64,000 nucleotides of DNA from the NCBI RefSeq assembly GCF_900167075.1, contig NZ_FUWH01000010.1, forward strand, positions 92,111 through 156,110. Direction: 5' to 3'. The stretch comes from Sediminibacterium ginsengisoli. GTDB taxonomy: Bacteria > Bacteroidota > Bacteroidia > Chitinophagales > Chitinophagaceae. Position 1 is the first letter of the stretch; the number at the start of each line of letters is the position of its first letter. A program made the position numbers and the translations under genes. Below, piece after piece: positions 25,403 through 33,303 of the stretch. The notes beneath the pieces are model-generated. The model saw nothing but the letters and a program-made list of their open reading frames with translations, was not told where the DNA came from and made no database searches.

Positions 25403-26095
25403 ATGGAAGAAAGAAAGATCCTGATTGTTGAAGATGAAAAGAAGATTGCCGCTGCATTAAAAAAGGGCCTTACAGAGAACGGTTATTATGTGGAAGTTGC
25501 TTATGACGGGCTGATCGGGAAAAAGCTGTTCCTGTCTCATCCCTACGACCTGATCATACTCGATATCAACCTGCCGGGACTAAACGGCTACGATCTCTGC
25601 AAACAGATCCGCAATCATAACCAGCAGATCCCCGTGATCATGCTGACTGCGATGAATACCACCGAGGACAAGATCGAAGGTTTCGACGCAGGTGCGGATG
25701 ATTATGTAATCAAACCGTTTGAATTCAAGGAATTACTGGTAAGGATCCGGGCATTGCTGAAAAGGATCATGAACCAGCAGCTGCCTACGGGTAATATCCT
25801 GAAAGCTGCCGACCTGGAGATGAACCTGGATACCAAGGAAGTGAAAAGGGGCGATCAGCCGATCCTTCTTACGGCAAAAGAGTTCCAGTTGCTGGAATAC
25901 TTTATGCGAAACCGAAACCGGGTACTCTCGCGTGCCGATATCGCGGAACGCGTATGGGATATCGATTTCGATACAAAGACAAATGTGATCGATGTATATG
26001 TGAACTACCTGCGTAAAAAAATAGACAAGAATTTCGCCACACGCCTCATCCATACCCAGGTAGGCATGGGTTATATTTTAAAGGAGAATGGTTAG
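25403..26095 (+). CDS. OmpR/PhoB-type response regulator
   Basis: A 230-residue regulator. The receiver has E10/D11, phosphoacceptor Asp54 (ILDINLPG) and Lys104 (YVIKPF). The winged helix is at residues 130-228 (LTAKEFQLLEYFMRNRNRVLSR, YVNYLRKKID, GMGYIL). It is followed directly by its kinase; an AAGGAG ribosome-binding site for the kinase lies in its last codons. OmpR/PhoB-type regulators bind tandem direct repeats about 11 bp apart, and three arrays with exactly that spacing lie downstream (27503, 27699, 29189). It is the best candidate to bind them. It resembles CusR/RprY-like regulators. Confidence 0.95.
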   Translation: MEERKILIVEDEKKIAAALKKGLTENGYYVEVAYDGLIGKKLFLSHPYDLIILDINLPGLNGYDLCKQIRNHNQQIPVIMLTAMNTTEDKIEGFDAGADDYVIKPFEFKELLVRIRALLKRIMNQQLPTGNILKAADLEMNLDTKEVKRGDQPILLTAKEFQLLEYFMRNRNRVLSRADIAERVWDIDFDTKTNVIDVYVNYLRKKIDKNFATRLIHTQVGMGYILKENG

Positions 26096-27490
26096 ATGAA
26101 GATCAAATACCGCATCACGTTATTGTTCACTATTGTAGTTACGGCCATACTGCTGGTAGTATGTGTTTCCGTGTATTATCTCTCACAGCTGAACCGGGAA
26201 AAGGATTTCAGAACAAGGGTAAGGAACAGGGCGCTGACTACCGGCGGACTGTTGTTCAAGGTAAACGGGATGGACAGGGAAATGATGCGGCGGATCGATG
26301 AGCAGATGGTGATCACCCAGCAGCAGAAAAGTGTGATCGTATACAATGAACAGGGCCAGGAAATCTACCATGCCGTGGATGTAAATGCCACACCTGTAAA
26401 GGCAGACCAGGAGATACTGGACAAGGTAAAGAAAGACGGGCAGTATATTTTCAAGCGCGACGGAAGGGACGCTGTTGCGCTGATCTATAAAGCAGGCGAC
26501 GGCAAAGCTTACCTGGTAGTAGCAGCTGCCTATGACCGGGACGGTGCCAACAGGCTGAGCGAATTGAAGTTTGTTCTGATCCTCAGTTTCTTTACCGGGA
26601 TACTGATCACTGTAATCTCGGGCCTGTTCTTTTCATCGGGGCTGGTGGCTCCCATAAAAAAGATCACCAACGAGGTAAAAGAGATCTCATCGCAGAATCT
26701 ATCACGCCGGATCGATGTGAATGAACCCAAAGATGAGCTGAATGAACTGTCTTCAACCTTTAACGCCCTGCTGACCCGTTTACAGGAGTCGTTTGAGATA
26801 CAGCGGCGTTTTATCGCGAACGCATCGCATGAACTGTCAACTCCCCTCACGTCCATTTCCAGTCAGCTCGAAATTACCATGCAGAATGAACGGAGTGCAG
26901 AAGAATACAAACATGTGATCGATTCTGTGTATGATGATGTAAGAACATTAACACAGCTCACCAGGAGCCTGCTGGAACTTGCAAAAGCAACGGGTACGTC
27001 GGACGGGATGGAGTTATCGCTGGTACGCATTGATGAACTGCTGATGCGGATCCCGGCAGATATCCGGAAAGCCAGCAAGGAATATTCCACCGAACTTCAT
27101 TTCGATACTTTCCCCGACAACGAGGACAATCTGCTTGTATTCGGCAACACCGATCTGCTCTACAGCGCTATTAAAAATATAGTACTTAATGGCTGTAAGT
27201 ATTCTGACAATCATACTGCTGCGATTTCCCTTAACTTTGCAGAAGACAAGCTTGACATTATTGTGAGAGATAACGGTCCGGGCATCAGCGAGAAAGACCA
27301 GCAGCTGATCTTCCAGCCCTTCTATCGCGGCAGCGATGTGGAAGGAACGCATGGTTCCGGGCTTGGGCTCTCGCTGGCTCTGCGTATCATCAACCTGCAC
27401 AAGGGAGAGATCAGGATCATGGAATCTTCCAGAAAGGGTACGGCATTCCAGATCAGCCTGCCGATAGCGCGCACTTTTCACCAGATCTGA
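26096..27490 (+). CDS. Sensor histidine kinase, HisKA/HAMP type
   Basis: A 464-residue inner-membrane kinase: first helix at residues 8-30, a periplasmic region (31-155), second helix 158-182, HAMP 183-235, H-box FIANASHELSTPLTS (His245), and an HATPase domain with N-box KNIVLNGCKYS, G1 VRDNGPGI and G2 GSGLGLSLALRI. It starts one base after the regulator stop, and the two form an operon. The periplasmic domain has no family I recognise, so the signal is unknown. Confidence 0.94.
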   Translation: MKIKYRITLLFTIVVTAILLVVCVSVYYLSQLNREKDFRTRVRNRALTTGGLLFKVNGMDREMMRRIDEQMVITQQQKSVIVYNEQGQEIYHAVDVNATPVKADQEILDKVKKDGQYIFKRDGRDAVALIYKAGDGKAYLVVAAAYDRDGANRLSELKFVLILSFFTGILITVISGLFFSSGLVAPIKKITNEVKEISSQNLSRRIDVNEPKDELNELSSTFNALLTRLQESFEIQRRFIANASHELSTPLTSISSQLEITMQNERSAEEYKHVIDSVYDDVRTLTQLTRSLLELAKATGTSDGMELSLVRIDELLMRIPADIRKASKEYSTELHFDTFPDNEDNLLVFGNTDLLYSAIKNIVLNGCKYSDNHTAAISLNFAEDKLDIIVRDNGPGISEKDQQLIFQPFYRGSDVEGTHGSGLGLSLALRIINLHKGEIRIMESSRKGTAFQISLPIARTFHQI

Positions 27491-27502
27491 GCACCCTCCT
27501 AT

Positions 27503-27542
27503 TTCTAATATTTTTCTAATCTGATCTTAATTGCGCATTAAT
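27503..27542 (+). promoter_or_regulatory. Phased TAAT array 1 (four 11-bp repeats)
   Basis: Four 7-mers at exactly 11-bp steps: TTCTAAT (27503), TTCTAAT (27514), TCTTAAT (27525), CATTAAT (27536). It lies 12 nt after the kinase gene and upstream of a short terminated transcript. The spacing is that of OmpR/PhoB-type binding sites. Confidence 0.75.
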
Positions 27543-27559
27543 AATAATTGATCAAATTG

Positions 27560-27690
27560 CACCTGTAACAAGATCATTCAAACGGATTCAGCATATTGGT
27601 ATACATACTCCCTATGGAATACCACCTTTTTTATTATTTGCTCAGGGTTTAGTTTAATACCGCTCTTTTCTAGGAGCGGTATTTTTTTAT
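27560..27690 (+). ncRNA. Candidate short transcript with 12-codon ORF
   Basis: Array 1 is followed by about 115 nt that end in an intrinsic terminator (27657-27688). The only ORF inside is 12 codons (27614-27652, MEYHLFYYLLRV) and stops 4 nt before the terminator stem. This could be a small RNA, a leader peptide or an attenuator for the genes downstream. The 5' end is a guess. Confidence 0.3.
27657..27688 (+). terminator. Intrinsic terminator between arrays 1 and 2
   Basis: ATACCGCTC (27657-27665) pairs with GAGCGGTAT (27674-27682) and is followed by a seven-T run (27682-27688). Confidence 0.85.
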
Positions 27691-27698
27691 CCGGAACA

Positions 27699-27738
27699 CT
27701 TTAATGTCATTCTAATTCGAGACTAATCACCCTTTAAT
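27699..27738 (+). promoter_or_regulatory. Phased TAAT array 2 (four 11-bp repeats)
   Basis: CTTTAAT (27699), TTCTAAT (27710), GACTAAT (27721), CTTTAAT (27732), all 11 bp apart. It begins 11 nt after the terminator and lies 90 bp upstream of the glycosyltransferase start. Confidence 0.72.
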
Positions 27739-27828
27739 AGCCGGTGCCCACCTTCACCCGGTTAAAGAGCAACACACCATCAAGCAGACCATTGTTGTTT
27801 GTATTTCATCATCCAAAAAACAGAGCTT

Positions 27829-28548
27829 ATGATCAGTGTTATCATTCCGGCGCTCAACGAAGCAAAAACAATTGCAAAGGTTGTAGATTATTGCAATCGT
27901 TATCCTAAAGTATCAGAAGTGATTGTGGTAGACGATTGTTCGTCAGACAGTACGGCAGCTATTGCAAGACAGGCAGGCGCCAAAGTGATTACCAGCTTTA
28001 CACGCGGCAAGGGCGCATCCATGAAAGACGGGCTGGCGCATGCCGAAAATGAAATCATCGTATTTCTCGATGCCGATATCGACCCTTACCCGGCAAACAT
28101 GCTGCATCTTATCTGCACACCGCTTTTGAACGATGAGCAGGATTTTATCAAGGCACGTTTTTCGCGTAACAGTGGCCGCGTAACGGAACTGCTGGCCAAA
28201 CCGCTTTTAAGTATATTCTTTCCCGAGCTTACATCTTATGAACAACCGCTCGGAGGTATGATCGCAGGCAGGAAACGTTTCTTTGAAAACATCCGTTTCT
28301 TCAATGATTACGGTGTGGATATAGGCATACTGATCGATATGCATATACAGGAAGCGCGCATTGCCGAAGTACATATCGGTCATATCGAAAACAAAAGCAA
28401 ACCCCTGAAAGAACTGGGCCGCATGAGCCGCGAAGTAGCCAATGCGATTTTATTCAAGGCATTCCGTCACAGCAATGTACCTGCACCCTTTCAGCCCGAA
28501 GATATTTTATCATCAACATCTCAGTATGAATATAGCATTACCCGATAA
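27829..28548 (+). CDS. GpgS-like family 2/81 glycosyltransferase
   Basis: A 239-residue GT-A enzyme. It begins MISVIIPALNEAKTIAKVV, has VVDDCSSDST, and carries the metal site FLDADID. The second half follows glucosyl-3-phosphoglycerate synthase closely: GRVTELLAKPLLSIFFPEL, EQPLGG, YGVDIGILIDMHI and PLKELGRMSREV. GpgS transfers glucose from NDP-glucose to 3-phosphoglycerate for the compatible solute glucosylglycerate. The protein is shorter than the actinobacterial enzymes, and the segment that is AHRN there reads IENK here as I align it, so a metal ligand may be missing and the acceptor may differ. The start is the ATG at 27829. The gene overlaps the HAD phosphatase by 23 nt. Confidence 0.8.
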   Translation: MISVIIPALNEAKTIAKVVDYCNRYPKVSEVIVVDDCSSDSTAAIARQAGAKVITSFTRGKGASMKDGLAHAENEIIVFLDADIDPYPANMLHLICTPLLNDEQDFIKARFSRNSGRVTELLAKPLLSIFFPELTSYEQPLGGMIAGRKRFFENIRFFNDYGVDIGILIDMHIQEARIAEVHIGHIENKSKPLKELGRMSREVANAILFKAFRHSNVPAPFQPEDILSSTSQYEYSITR

Positions 28549-29185
28549 ACTGGCCGTTTTTGACATGGACGATACACTGCTGAGGGGCCGGTTCATAGAC
28601 CGGTTCACGGAGCGCTACCAGCAAACAGCGGCATTGAAGGAGATCCGGGCACAGCATTACAGCAGTGCAGAACGAACACATGCCATTGCGCGTTTGCTGG
28701 AAGGACATACCAGGGAAGAACTGATTGAACTGGTAGACGGCATTGAACTCGTTCCAGGCACAAAGCGTGTAATAGCAGCGTTGAAGAAACAGGGTTATCT
28801 CACAGGAATTATTACAGACAGTTACGATTTTGCAGCAGAGCATGTCTGCCGCAAAATCGGCGCAGATTTCGCAGTAGCCAATCACGCCGCATTCGAAGGC
28901 GGAATTGCCACAGGCGAAGTAACGATACCGGCTATTTTATATCATACACCTGAAAGCAGCTGCCGGCATGAGATCTGCAAGCAGAACGCGCTGGAGCATA
29001 TACTTCGCACCAGGGGAATAGCACGGACAGATTGCATTGCTGTAGGCGACAGTGAAAACGATACCTGTATGGTAAAAGCAGCAGGCACCGGTATCGCTTT
29101 TCAGCCCAAACATAACTGCCTCTTACAGGCAGCGGATTTTGTGATAGAAGAGCCGTCCTTCGAACAGATTTTATCACGTGCCTGA
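28526..29185 (+). CDS. HAD-IB family phosphatase (SerB-like)
   Basis: A 219-residue HAD hydrolase starting at the ATG at 28526. Motif I is AVFDMDDTLL, motif II lies in GIITDSYDF, and motif III/IV is VGDSENDTCM. It resembles phosphoserine phosphatase-like enzymes. Overlap with the GpgS-like gene suggests that it dephosphorylates that enzyme's product, as GpgP does for glucosyl-3-phosphoglycerate. That assignment is inference from context, because HAD substrates cannot be read from sequence alone. Array 3 of the phased repeats follows its stop by 3 nt. Confidence 0.85.
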   Translation: MNIALPDKLAVFDMDDTLLRGRFIDRFTERYQQTAALKEIRAQHYSSAERTHAIARLLEGHTREELIELVDGIELVPGTKRVIAALKKQGYLTGIITDSYDFAAEHVCRKIGADFAVANHAAFEGGIATGEVTIPAILYHTPESSCRHEICKQNALEHILRTRGIARTDCIAVGDSENDTCMVKAAGTGIAFQPKHNCLLQAADFVIEEPSFEQILSRA

Positions 29186-29188
29186 CAT

Positions 29189-29228
29189 TTCTAATTTCAT
29201 TCTAATACCTGTTTAATAGATTCTTAAT
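29189..29228 (+). promoter_or_regulatory. Phased TAAT array 3 (four 11-bp repeats)
   Basis: TTCTAAT (29189), TTCTAAT (29200), GTTTAAT (29211), TCTTAAT (29222), all 11 bp apart. A -7-like TAGGTTTA (29239-29246) follows 10 nt after the array, 20 nt before the ATG at 29267. Confidence 0.75.
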
Positions 29229-29266
29229 GGCGCATGATTAGGTTTACTGAACAGAAAGAAAAAAGC

Positions 29267-30115
29267 ATGCTCGCATTCAAAAATATATTGGTTCCTGCAG
29301 ACACGATGAGCGACGCTGAAATAGCGGCAAAGAAAGCCATTGAACTCTGCGGGCCTGACCGGGCAACGATCCATCTTGCATACAGCGAGCATCATAAGAC
29401 AATCCTGGAGCGTTTTTTTCCATGGAAGACTGCAGAACCAGCATCTTTTGCAGATGCGAAAGATGCATTCAGGCAACTGTCGGATCTGAAGGAAAAATTA
29501 AATGCAGATACGGGTGGCGCTGATTTTGTTGTGGAACAGATCCCTGACAAAACGGATACTACAGGCATGGCTGGTTATATCAGCACACATGGTATAGACC
29601 TTGTGGTCATCAATAAATACGAGAACGGTCAGGCGACCGCTGTAAACGATAAAACCATTGCAGTAGAACTTGCAAACGAGACCACTATACCGGTGCTCAC
29701 GATCACAAGCGATTGCCTGAATCACCCGGTGAAATCGATCCTGCTTCCGGTAGACGACGTGCTGACGCATGAAAAGATCAAACTCGCGCTGTTGTTTGCA
29801 AGACATTACCATGCACAGATCCACCTGGTGGCACTGCTGCACAATAACGAGCCGGCACCCAAGGCAAAAACGGATGCTTTTTATATGGCATACAAGATAC
29901 TGGCAGAATACGGGCATTCGCCGCATTACAAGATCCTGCAGGGAACCGATCCTGCGGATATGCTGCTGCGTCATGCTGCGCAGGTCAAAGCCGATCTGAT
30001 ACTGGTGAATGCGGAAAAAAAGCCGTCATTCTTAAGCCAGGTACAGAAAAAGATGACAGACCTGCTCCACCCGCTTGCATCATTGCATATTCTGTCGCTC
30101 AAACTTTCTATTTGA
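29267..30115 (+). CDS. Universal stress protein, two-domain (UspA family)
   Basis: A 282-residue cytosolic protein with two Usp-like alpha/beta halves: MLAFKNILVPADTMSDAEIA at the start of the first and PVKSILLPVDDVLTHEKIK at the start of the second (about residue 150). It ends with LHILSLKLSI. The G-2x-G-9x-G(S/T) ATP motif is not clear in either half, so nucleotide binding is doubtful. I chose the ATG at 29267 because Usp proteins start at this strand; the ATG at 29234 sits almost inside the repeat array and would lie upstream of the likely promoter box. Array 3 makes it a likely target of the upstream two-component system. Confidence 0.85.
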   Translation: MLAFKNILVPADTMSDAEIAAKKAIELCGPDRATIHLAYSEHHKTILERFFPWKTAEPASFADAKDAFRQLSDLKEKLNADTGGADFVVEQIPDKTDTTGMAGYISTHGIDLVVINKYENGQATAVNDKTIAVELANETTIPVLTITSDCLNHPVKSILLPVDDVLTHEKIKLALLFARHYHAQIHLVALLHNNEPAPKAKTDAFYMAYKILAEYGHSPHYKILQGTDPADMLLRHAAQVKADLILVNAEKKPSFLSQVQKKMTDLLHPLASLHILSLKLSI

Positions 30116-30136
30116 TAACCCCCTAAAATCCAGGTC

Positions 30137-31759
30137 ATGAAAAGATCAATACTAATGACGGTATTGGCTGTAACAGCTATTACCGGTCTCACAAAAGCGC
30201 AGCTTCCGGAAGCAAAAAAATTGTTCTCTTACGAACGGTACAACAGCGCGGCTGCTAACCTCCGCCAGACTTTGGAGCAGACGCCGAACAATGCGGAAGC
30301 CTGGTTCTGGCTCAGCAGAACACAACTGGCGAAAGACAGTTTACAAGCTGCCAAGGAAAGCTTCGGCCGTATCCCGCAGGAAATTAAAAATGATCCTTAT
30401 ATCCTCGTAACACAGGGAGCCCTGCAGTTACAGGAAGGCGATTCAACTGCAGCCGCGGCATCATTTGCAGCAGCCATCGGTAATGGCCGTAAAAAGAACC
30501 CGGCCATACAGGAAGCAGTTGGCCGCGCCATTCTCGATGCACCCAAAGGCAACCTGCAGGAAGCCATCAATATTCTGCAAACCGCAGCTGAAAAAGACAA
30601 AAAGAACCCCGAAGTATTTATTGCCATCGGCGACGCTTACCGGAAACTGTACAATGGTTCGGAAGCTGCAAGGGCATACCAGGCAGCGATAGACGTTGAT
30701 GCATCCAGTGCAGCAGCTTATTACAAACTGGGTAAAATTTACCAGACGCAGAACAATGCAGATGTGTTTGTTGAGTATTACAACAAGGCACTGGCAGCAG
30801 ATGCGAATTTTGCACCGGTATATTACCAGTTGTATTTCTATAATTATTTCCGCGATGTGAACAAAGCCAATGAATACCTGCAGCAGTACATTGCAAAAAC
30901 GGATGCGGATATCAAAAATGAATACCTGCTCACTGATCTCTATTATGTATCGCAGAAATTCAACGAAGCCATTGCAGCGGCCAATCATGTGATCGCGACC
31001 GAAGGAAATGCAGTGAAGCCGCGGATTTACAAGCTCCAGGCTTATAGTTATGAAGGACTTGGTAATTATACCGATGCAGAGGCCAGTCTCAAAAAATACT
31101 TCAGCGCGGAGAACGACACCAATTACGTGGCGAAAGATTTTGACCTGATGGGCAAGATTGCAGAAAAAAGCAACAGGCCGGAAGAAGCAGTTACCTGGTA
31201 TGAGAAAGCATACAATATGGAAAAAGACAGTGCTATGAAAATAGACTACACCAAAAAAATGTATGCATTCTATAAAGCACAAAAAGATTACAGCAAGCAG
31301 GCATACTGGATCGGTCAGCAATACGCGCTTCATGCACCGATGAGTAATGTAGACCTGTTCAACTGGGGCGTAGCATATTATAATGCGAAGGATTATGATA
31401 TGGCCGACAGTGTATTCACCATGTATTCAGACAAATATCCCGAACAGACCTATGGCTACTATTGGCGCGCAAGATCTAATGCGGCAATTGATACCGCTAT
31501 GACCGAAGGTCTGGCCATCCCCCATTACGAGCACCTGATCGATGTGGCTGAAAAAGATACCGCCAATGCCAACAATAAAAAATGGCTGATCGAAGCATAT
31601 GGCTACCTCGCGGCGTATAAAGTGAACCAGGAAAAATTGTACAAGGACGCACTGGATTATTACGACCGGATCCTGACGCTCGATCCGGGAAACAATGATG
31701 CGGAAAAATATAAGACCATCCTTGAAAAGATGATCAATGCTCCCAAAGATAACAACTGA
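30137..31759 (+). CDS. Exported TPR-repeat protein
   Basis: A 540-residue protein with a signal peptide (residues 1-21, ending LTKAQ) and TPR-like helical hairpins throughout (for example AEAWFWLSRTQLAKDSLQAA, PEVFIAIGDAYRKLYNGSEA, PEEAVTWYEKAYNMEKDSAM, KDALDYYDRILTLDPGNNDA). It lies 21 nt after the Usp gene and probably shares its transcript from array 3. Such proteins are scaffolds in the periplasm or outer envelope; the partner is unknown. It is close to the TPR proteins that Chitinophagaceae carry in many copies. Confidence 0.88.
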   Translation: MKRSILMTVLAVTAITGLTKAQLPEAKKLFSYERYNSAAANLRQTLEQTPNNAEAWFWLSRTQLAKDSLQAAKESFGRIPQEIKNDPYILVTQGALQLQEGDSTAAAASFAAAIGNGRKKNPAIQEAVGRAILDAPKGNLQEAINILQTAAEKDKKNPEVFIAIGDAYRKLYNGSEAARAYQAAIDVDASSAAAYYKLGKIYQTQNNADVFVEYYNKALAADANFAPVYYQLYFYNYFRDVNKANEYLQQYIAKTDADIKNEYLLTDLYYVSQKFNEAIAAANHVIATEGNAVKPRIYKLQAYSYEGLGNYTDAEASLKKYFSAENDTNYVAKDFDLMGKIAEKSNRPEEAVTWYEKAYNMEKDSAMKIDYTKKMYAFYKAQKDYSKQAYWIGQQYALHAPMSNVDLFNWGVAYYNAKDYDMADSVFTMYSDKYPEQTYGYYWRARSNAAIDTAMTEGLAIPHYEHLIDVAEKDTANANNKKWLIEAYGYLAAYKVNQEKLYKDALDYYDRILTLDPGNNDAEKYKTILEKMINAPKDNN

Positions 31760-31804
31760 TGCAAATCGGTAGTTAGTTTTTAGTTATAGACACACTGAAA
31801 ACAG

Positions 31805-31839
31805 AGCCGGCGGATTTTTCTGCCGGCTTTCCTATTTTT
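31805..31839 (+). terminator. Terminator after the TPR gene
   Basis: AGCCGGC (31805-31811) pairs with GCCGGCT (31822-31828), followed by a T-rich tail. Confidence 0.75.
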
Positions 31840-31840
31840 G
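31833..31840 (+). promoter_or_regulatory. -7 promoter box of rlmH
   Basis: TATTTTTG, exact to TAnnTTTG, ends 7 nt before the rlmH ATG and overlaps the T-tail of the preceding terminator. Confidence 0.6.
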
Positions 31841-31847
31841 ACGTATC

Positions 31848-32321
31848 ATGAAAATACAATTATGGTCGGTAGGCAAAGCAGATGAACCTTATGCTGCGGC
31901 AGGAATTGAAGCGTTCACCAAACGGCTGGGCAAGTATTTCCCTGCACAATGGCACCTGATCGCTCCCCCGAAAAATGCCGCCAGTCTCGGTACCAATGAA
32001 CTGAAAAAAGCAGAAGGAATGCTGATATTGCAGCAGCTGCAGAAAGACGATTACCTGGTGCTCCTGGACGAACGCGGAAAACAGTTCAGTTCACCGGAAC
32101 TGGCCGAGTTCATACAACAGCGGGCCAACGAAAGTACACGCAGGATTGTGTTCCTGATCGGCGGTGCATTCGGGGTGGATGATGCGGTTGCAGCCCGTGC
32201 CGATACCAAATGGAGCCTGTCGAAACTGGTTTTCCCGCATATGCTGGTTCGCCTGATCCTGGCAGAACAATTGTACCGGGCCTGTACTATTCTTAAGAAT
32301 GAAAAATACCATCATATGTGA
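31848..32321 (+). CDS. rlmH: 23S rRNA (pseudouridine1915-N3)-methyltransferase
   Basis: A 157-residue SPOUT methyltransferase. It has the RlmH markers KIQLWSVGKA, DYLVLLDERGKQFSS, the SAM-binding knot FLIGGAFG, and the C-terminal LSKLVFPHMLVRLILAEQLYRA ... YHHM. It methylates pseudouridine 1915 in helix 69 of 23S rRNA within assembled ribosomes. The length is normal. The promoter is directly against the start codon, and the stop is followed by a 340-bp gap. Confidence 0.96.
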   Translation: MKIQLWSVGKADEPYAAAGIEAFTKRLGKYFPAQWHLIAPPKNAASLGTNELKKAEGMLILQQLQKDDYLVLLDERGKQFSSPELAEFIQQRANESTRRIVFLIGGAFGVDDAVAARADTKWSLSKLVFPHMLVRLILAEQLYRACTILKNEKYHHM

Positions 32322-32436
32322 TTATGATTGATAGATTTAAGCAGCAAAAGCACAGACCTTATGAGATCAAATCTTACCATAAAAAGTGGCCTGGAGTCGC
32401 ATAAAGAAAACAGGCAGAGCAAAAAAATTTTCCAAA

Positions 32437-32529
32437 AGATTAAAAAAACTGATTGGTTCAATTAAACTGCCTGAAAACTTCGATGAAAAAAAGGAGCAGC
32501 GCTCTTATTATGAGAAAAGGCATTTATGA
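32437..32529 (+). pseudogene. Possible relic of a toxin-antitoxin antitoxin
   Basis: In the 340-bp gap between rlmH and the rhomboid gene, one frame reads LKKLIGSIKLPENFDEKKE then SYYEKRHL and a stop. This resembles the C-terminus of AbrB/MazE-like antitoxins (LPEDFDYKKEL...EKY). Its stop overlaps an ATG (ATGA) that opens only a short frame (MKYYRSTYS...), as a decayed PIN-type toxin might. There is no complete gene here. The similarity is from memory and short, so confidence is low. The rest of 32322-32661 shows nothing else I can support. Confidence 0.25.
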
Positions 32530-32649
32530 AATATTACCGAAGTACTTATAGCTATTGTAACCCGAAAACCAGTTGGCCGGATTAAACAATTGATATAAAT
32601 ATTGATTTAGTATTAGGACAGGGCTTCCATTCTTTTCCTTTCAAATCTG

Positions 32650-32657
32650 TATCTTTC
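32650..32657 (+). promoter_or_regulatory. -7 promoter box of the rhomboid gene
   Basis: TATCTTTC (one mismatch to TAnnTTTG) ends 4 nt before the ATG. Confidence 0.5.
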
Positions 32658-32661
32658 CGCT

Positions 32662-33303
32662 ATGATCACTATCACCATTGCCATTATTATACTGACCTGT
32701 GTTATTTCCTTCACAGCTTTCTCCAATGAGAAAGTAACGGACGACCTGATCTTTTATCCCCCGGCCGTTACCAACCGCAACCAATGGTACAGGTTCATTA
32801 CCTGCGGGTTTATCCATGCTGATTTTATGCACCTGTTTTTCAACATGTATTCTTTTTATCTTTTCGGCAAGCTGTTGGAAAGAGTATTCAACGATCCTGT
32901 GCTTTTTGGCGAGCAGGGTAAAATCTTTTTCATACTGCTGTACATCAGTGCATTGTTTGTTTGCTTATTACCAACTTACCTGAAACATAAAAATGACTAT
33001 CATTACAGAAGTCTTGGTGCGTCTGGTGCGGTTTCTGCCGTAATCTTCGCGGGTATTTTTTTATTTCCCACAATCGGGATGGGCATCTTCCCTATTCCAT
33101 TCAGTATTCCGGGCTTTGTATTTGGTCCTTTATACCTGATCCTGTCGGCTTATCTCGCAAAAAAAGGCCGTGGTAACATCAATCATTCCGCCCATATCTG
33201 GGGTGCGGTGTGGGGTGTAGTATTTGTAGCCGTTGCCAGTATGTTCACTGGCTTTAACGCGATCGGGAATTTCATTAATTCCATACAGGATTATTTCAGA
33301 TAA
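32662..33303 (+). CDS. Rhomboid family intramembrane serine protease
   Basis: A 213-residue membrane protein with six helices. It has the rhomboid motifs: WYRFITCGFIHADFMHLFFNM (loop 1 and helix 2, with His and Asn of the HxxxN type), the catalytic GASG (Ser121), and AHIWGAVWG in the last helix (His178). It would cleave substrates inside the membrane. The gene ends in a 13-nt overlap with the convergent tilS stop. Confidence 0.93.
   Translation: MITITIAIIILTCVISFTAFSNEKVTDDLIFYPPAVTNRNQWYRFITCGFIHADFMHLFFNMYSFYLFGKLLERVFNDPVLFGEQGKIFFILLYISALFVCLLPTYLKHKNDYHYRSLGASGAVSAVIFAGIFLFPTIGMGIFPIPFSIPGFVFGPLYLILSAYLAKKGRGNINHSAHIWGAVWGVVFVAVASMFTGFNAIGNFINSIQDYFR

Noticed and set aside
30461..31333. 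290-residue minus-strand ORF inside the TPR gene
   Set aside because: It is antisense to a clear TPR protein with signal peptide; its hydrophobic Cys/Ile-rich composition is what antisense of TPR codons gives.
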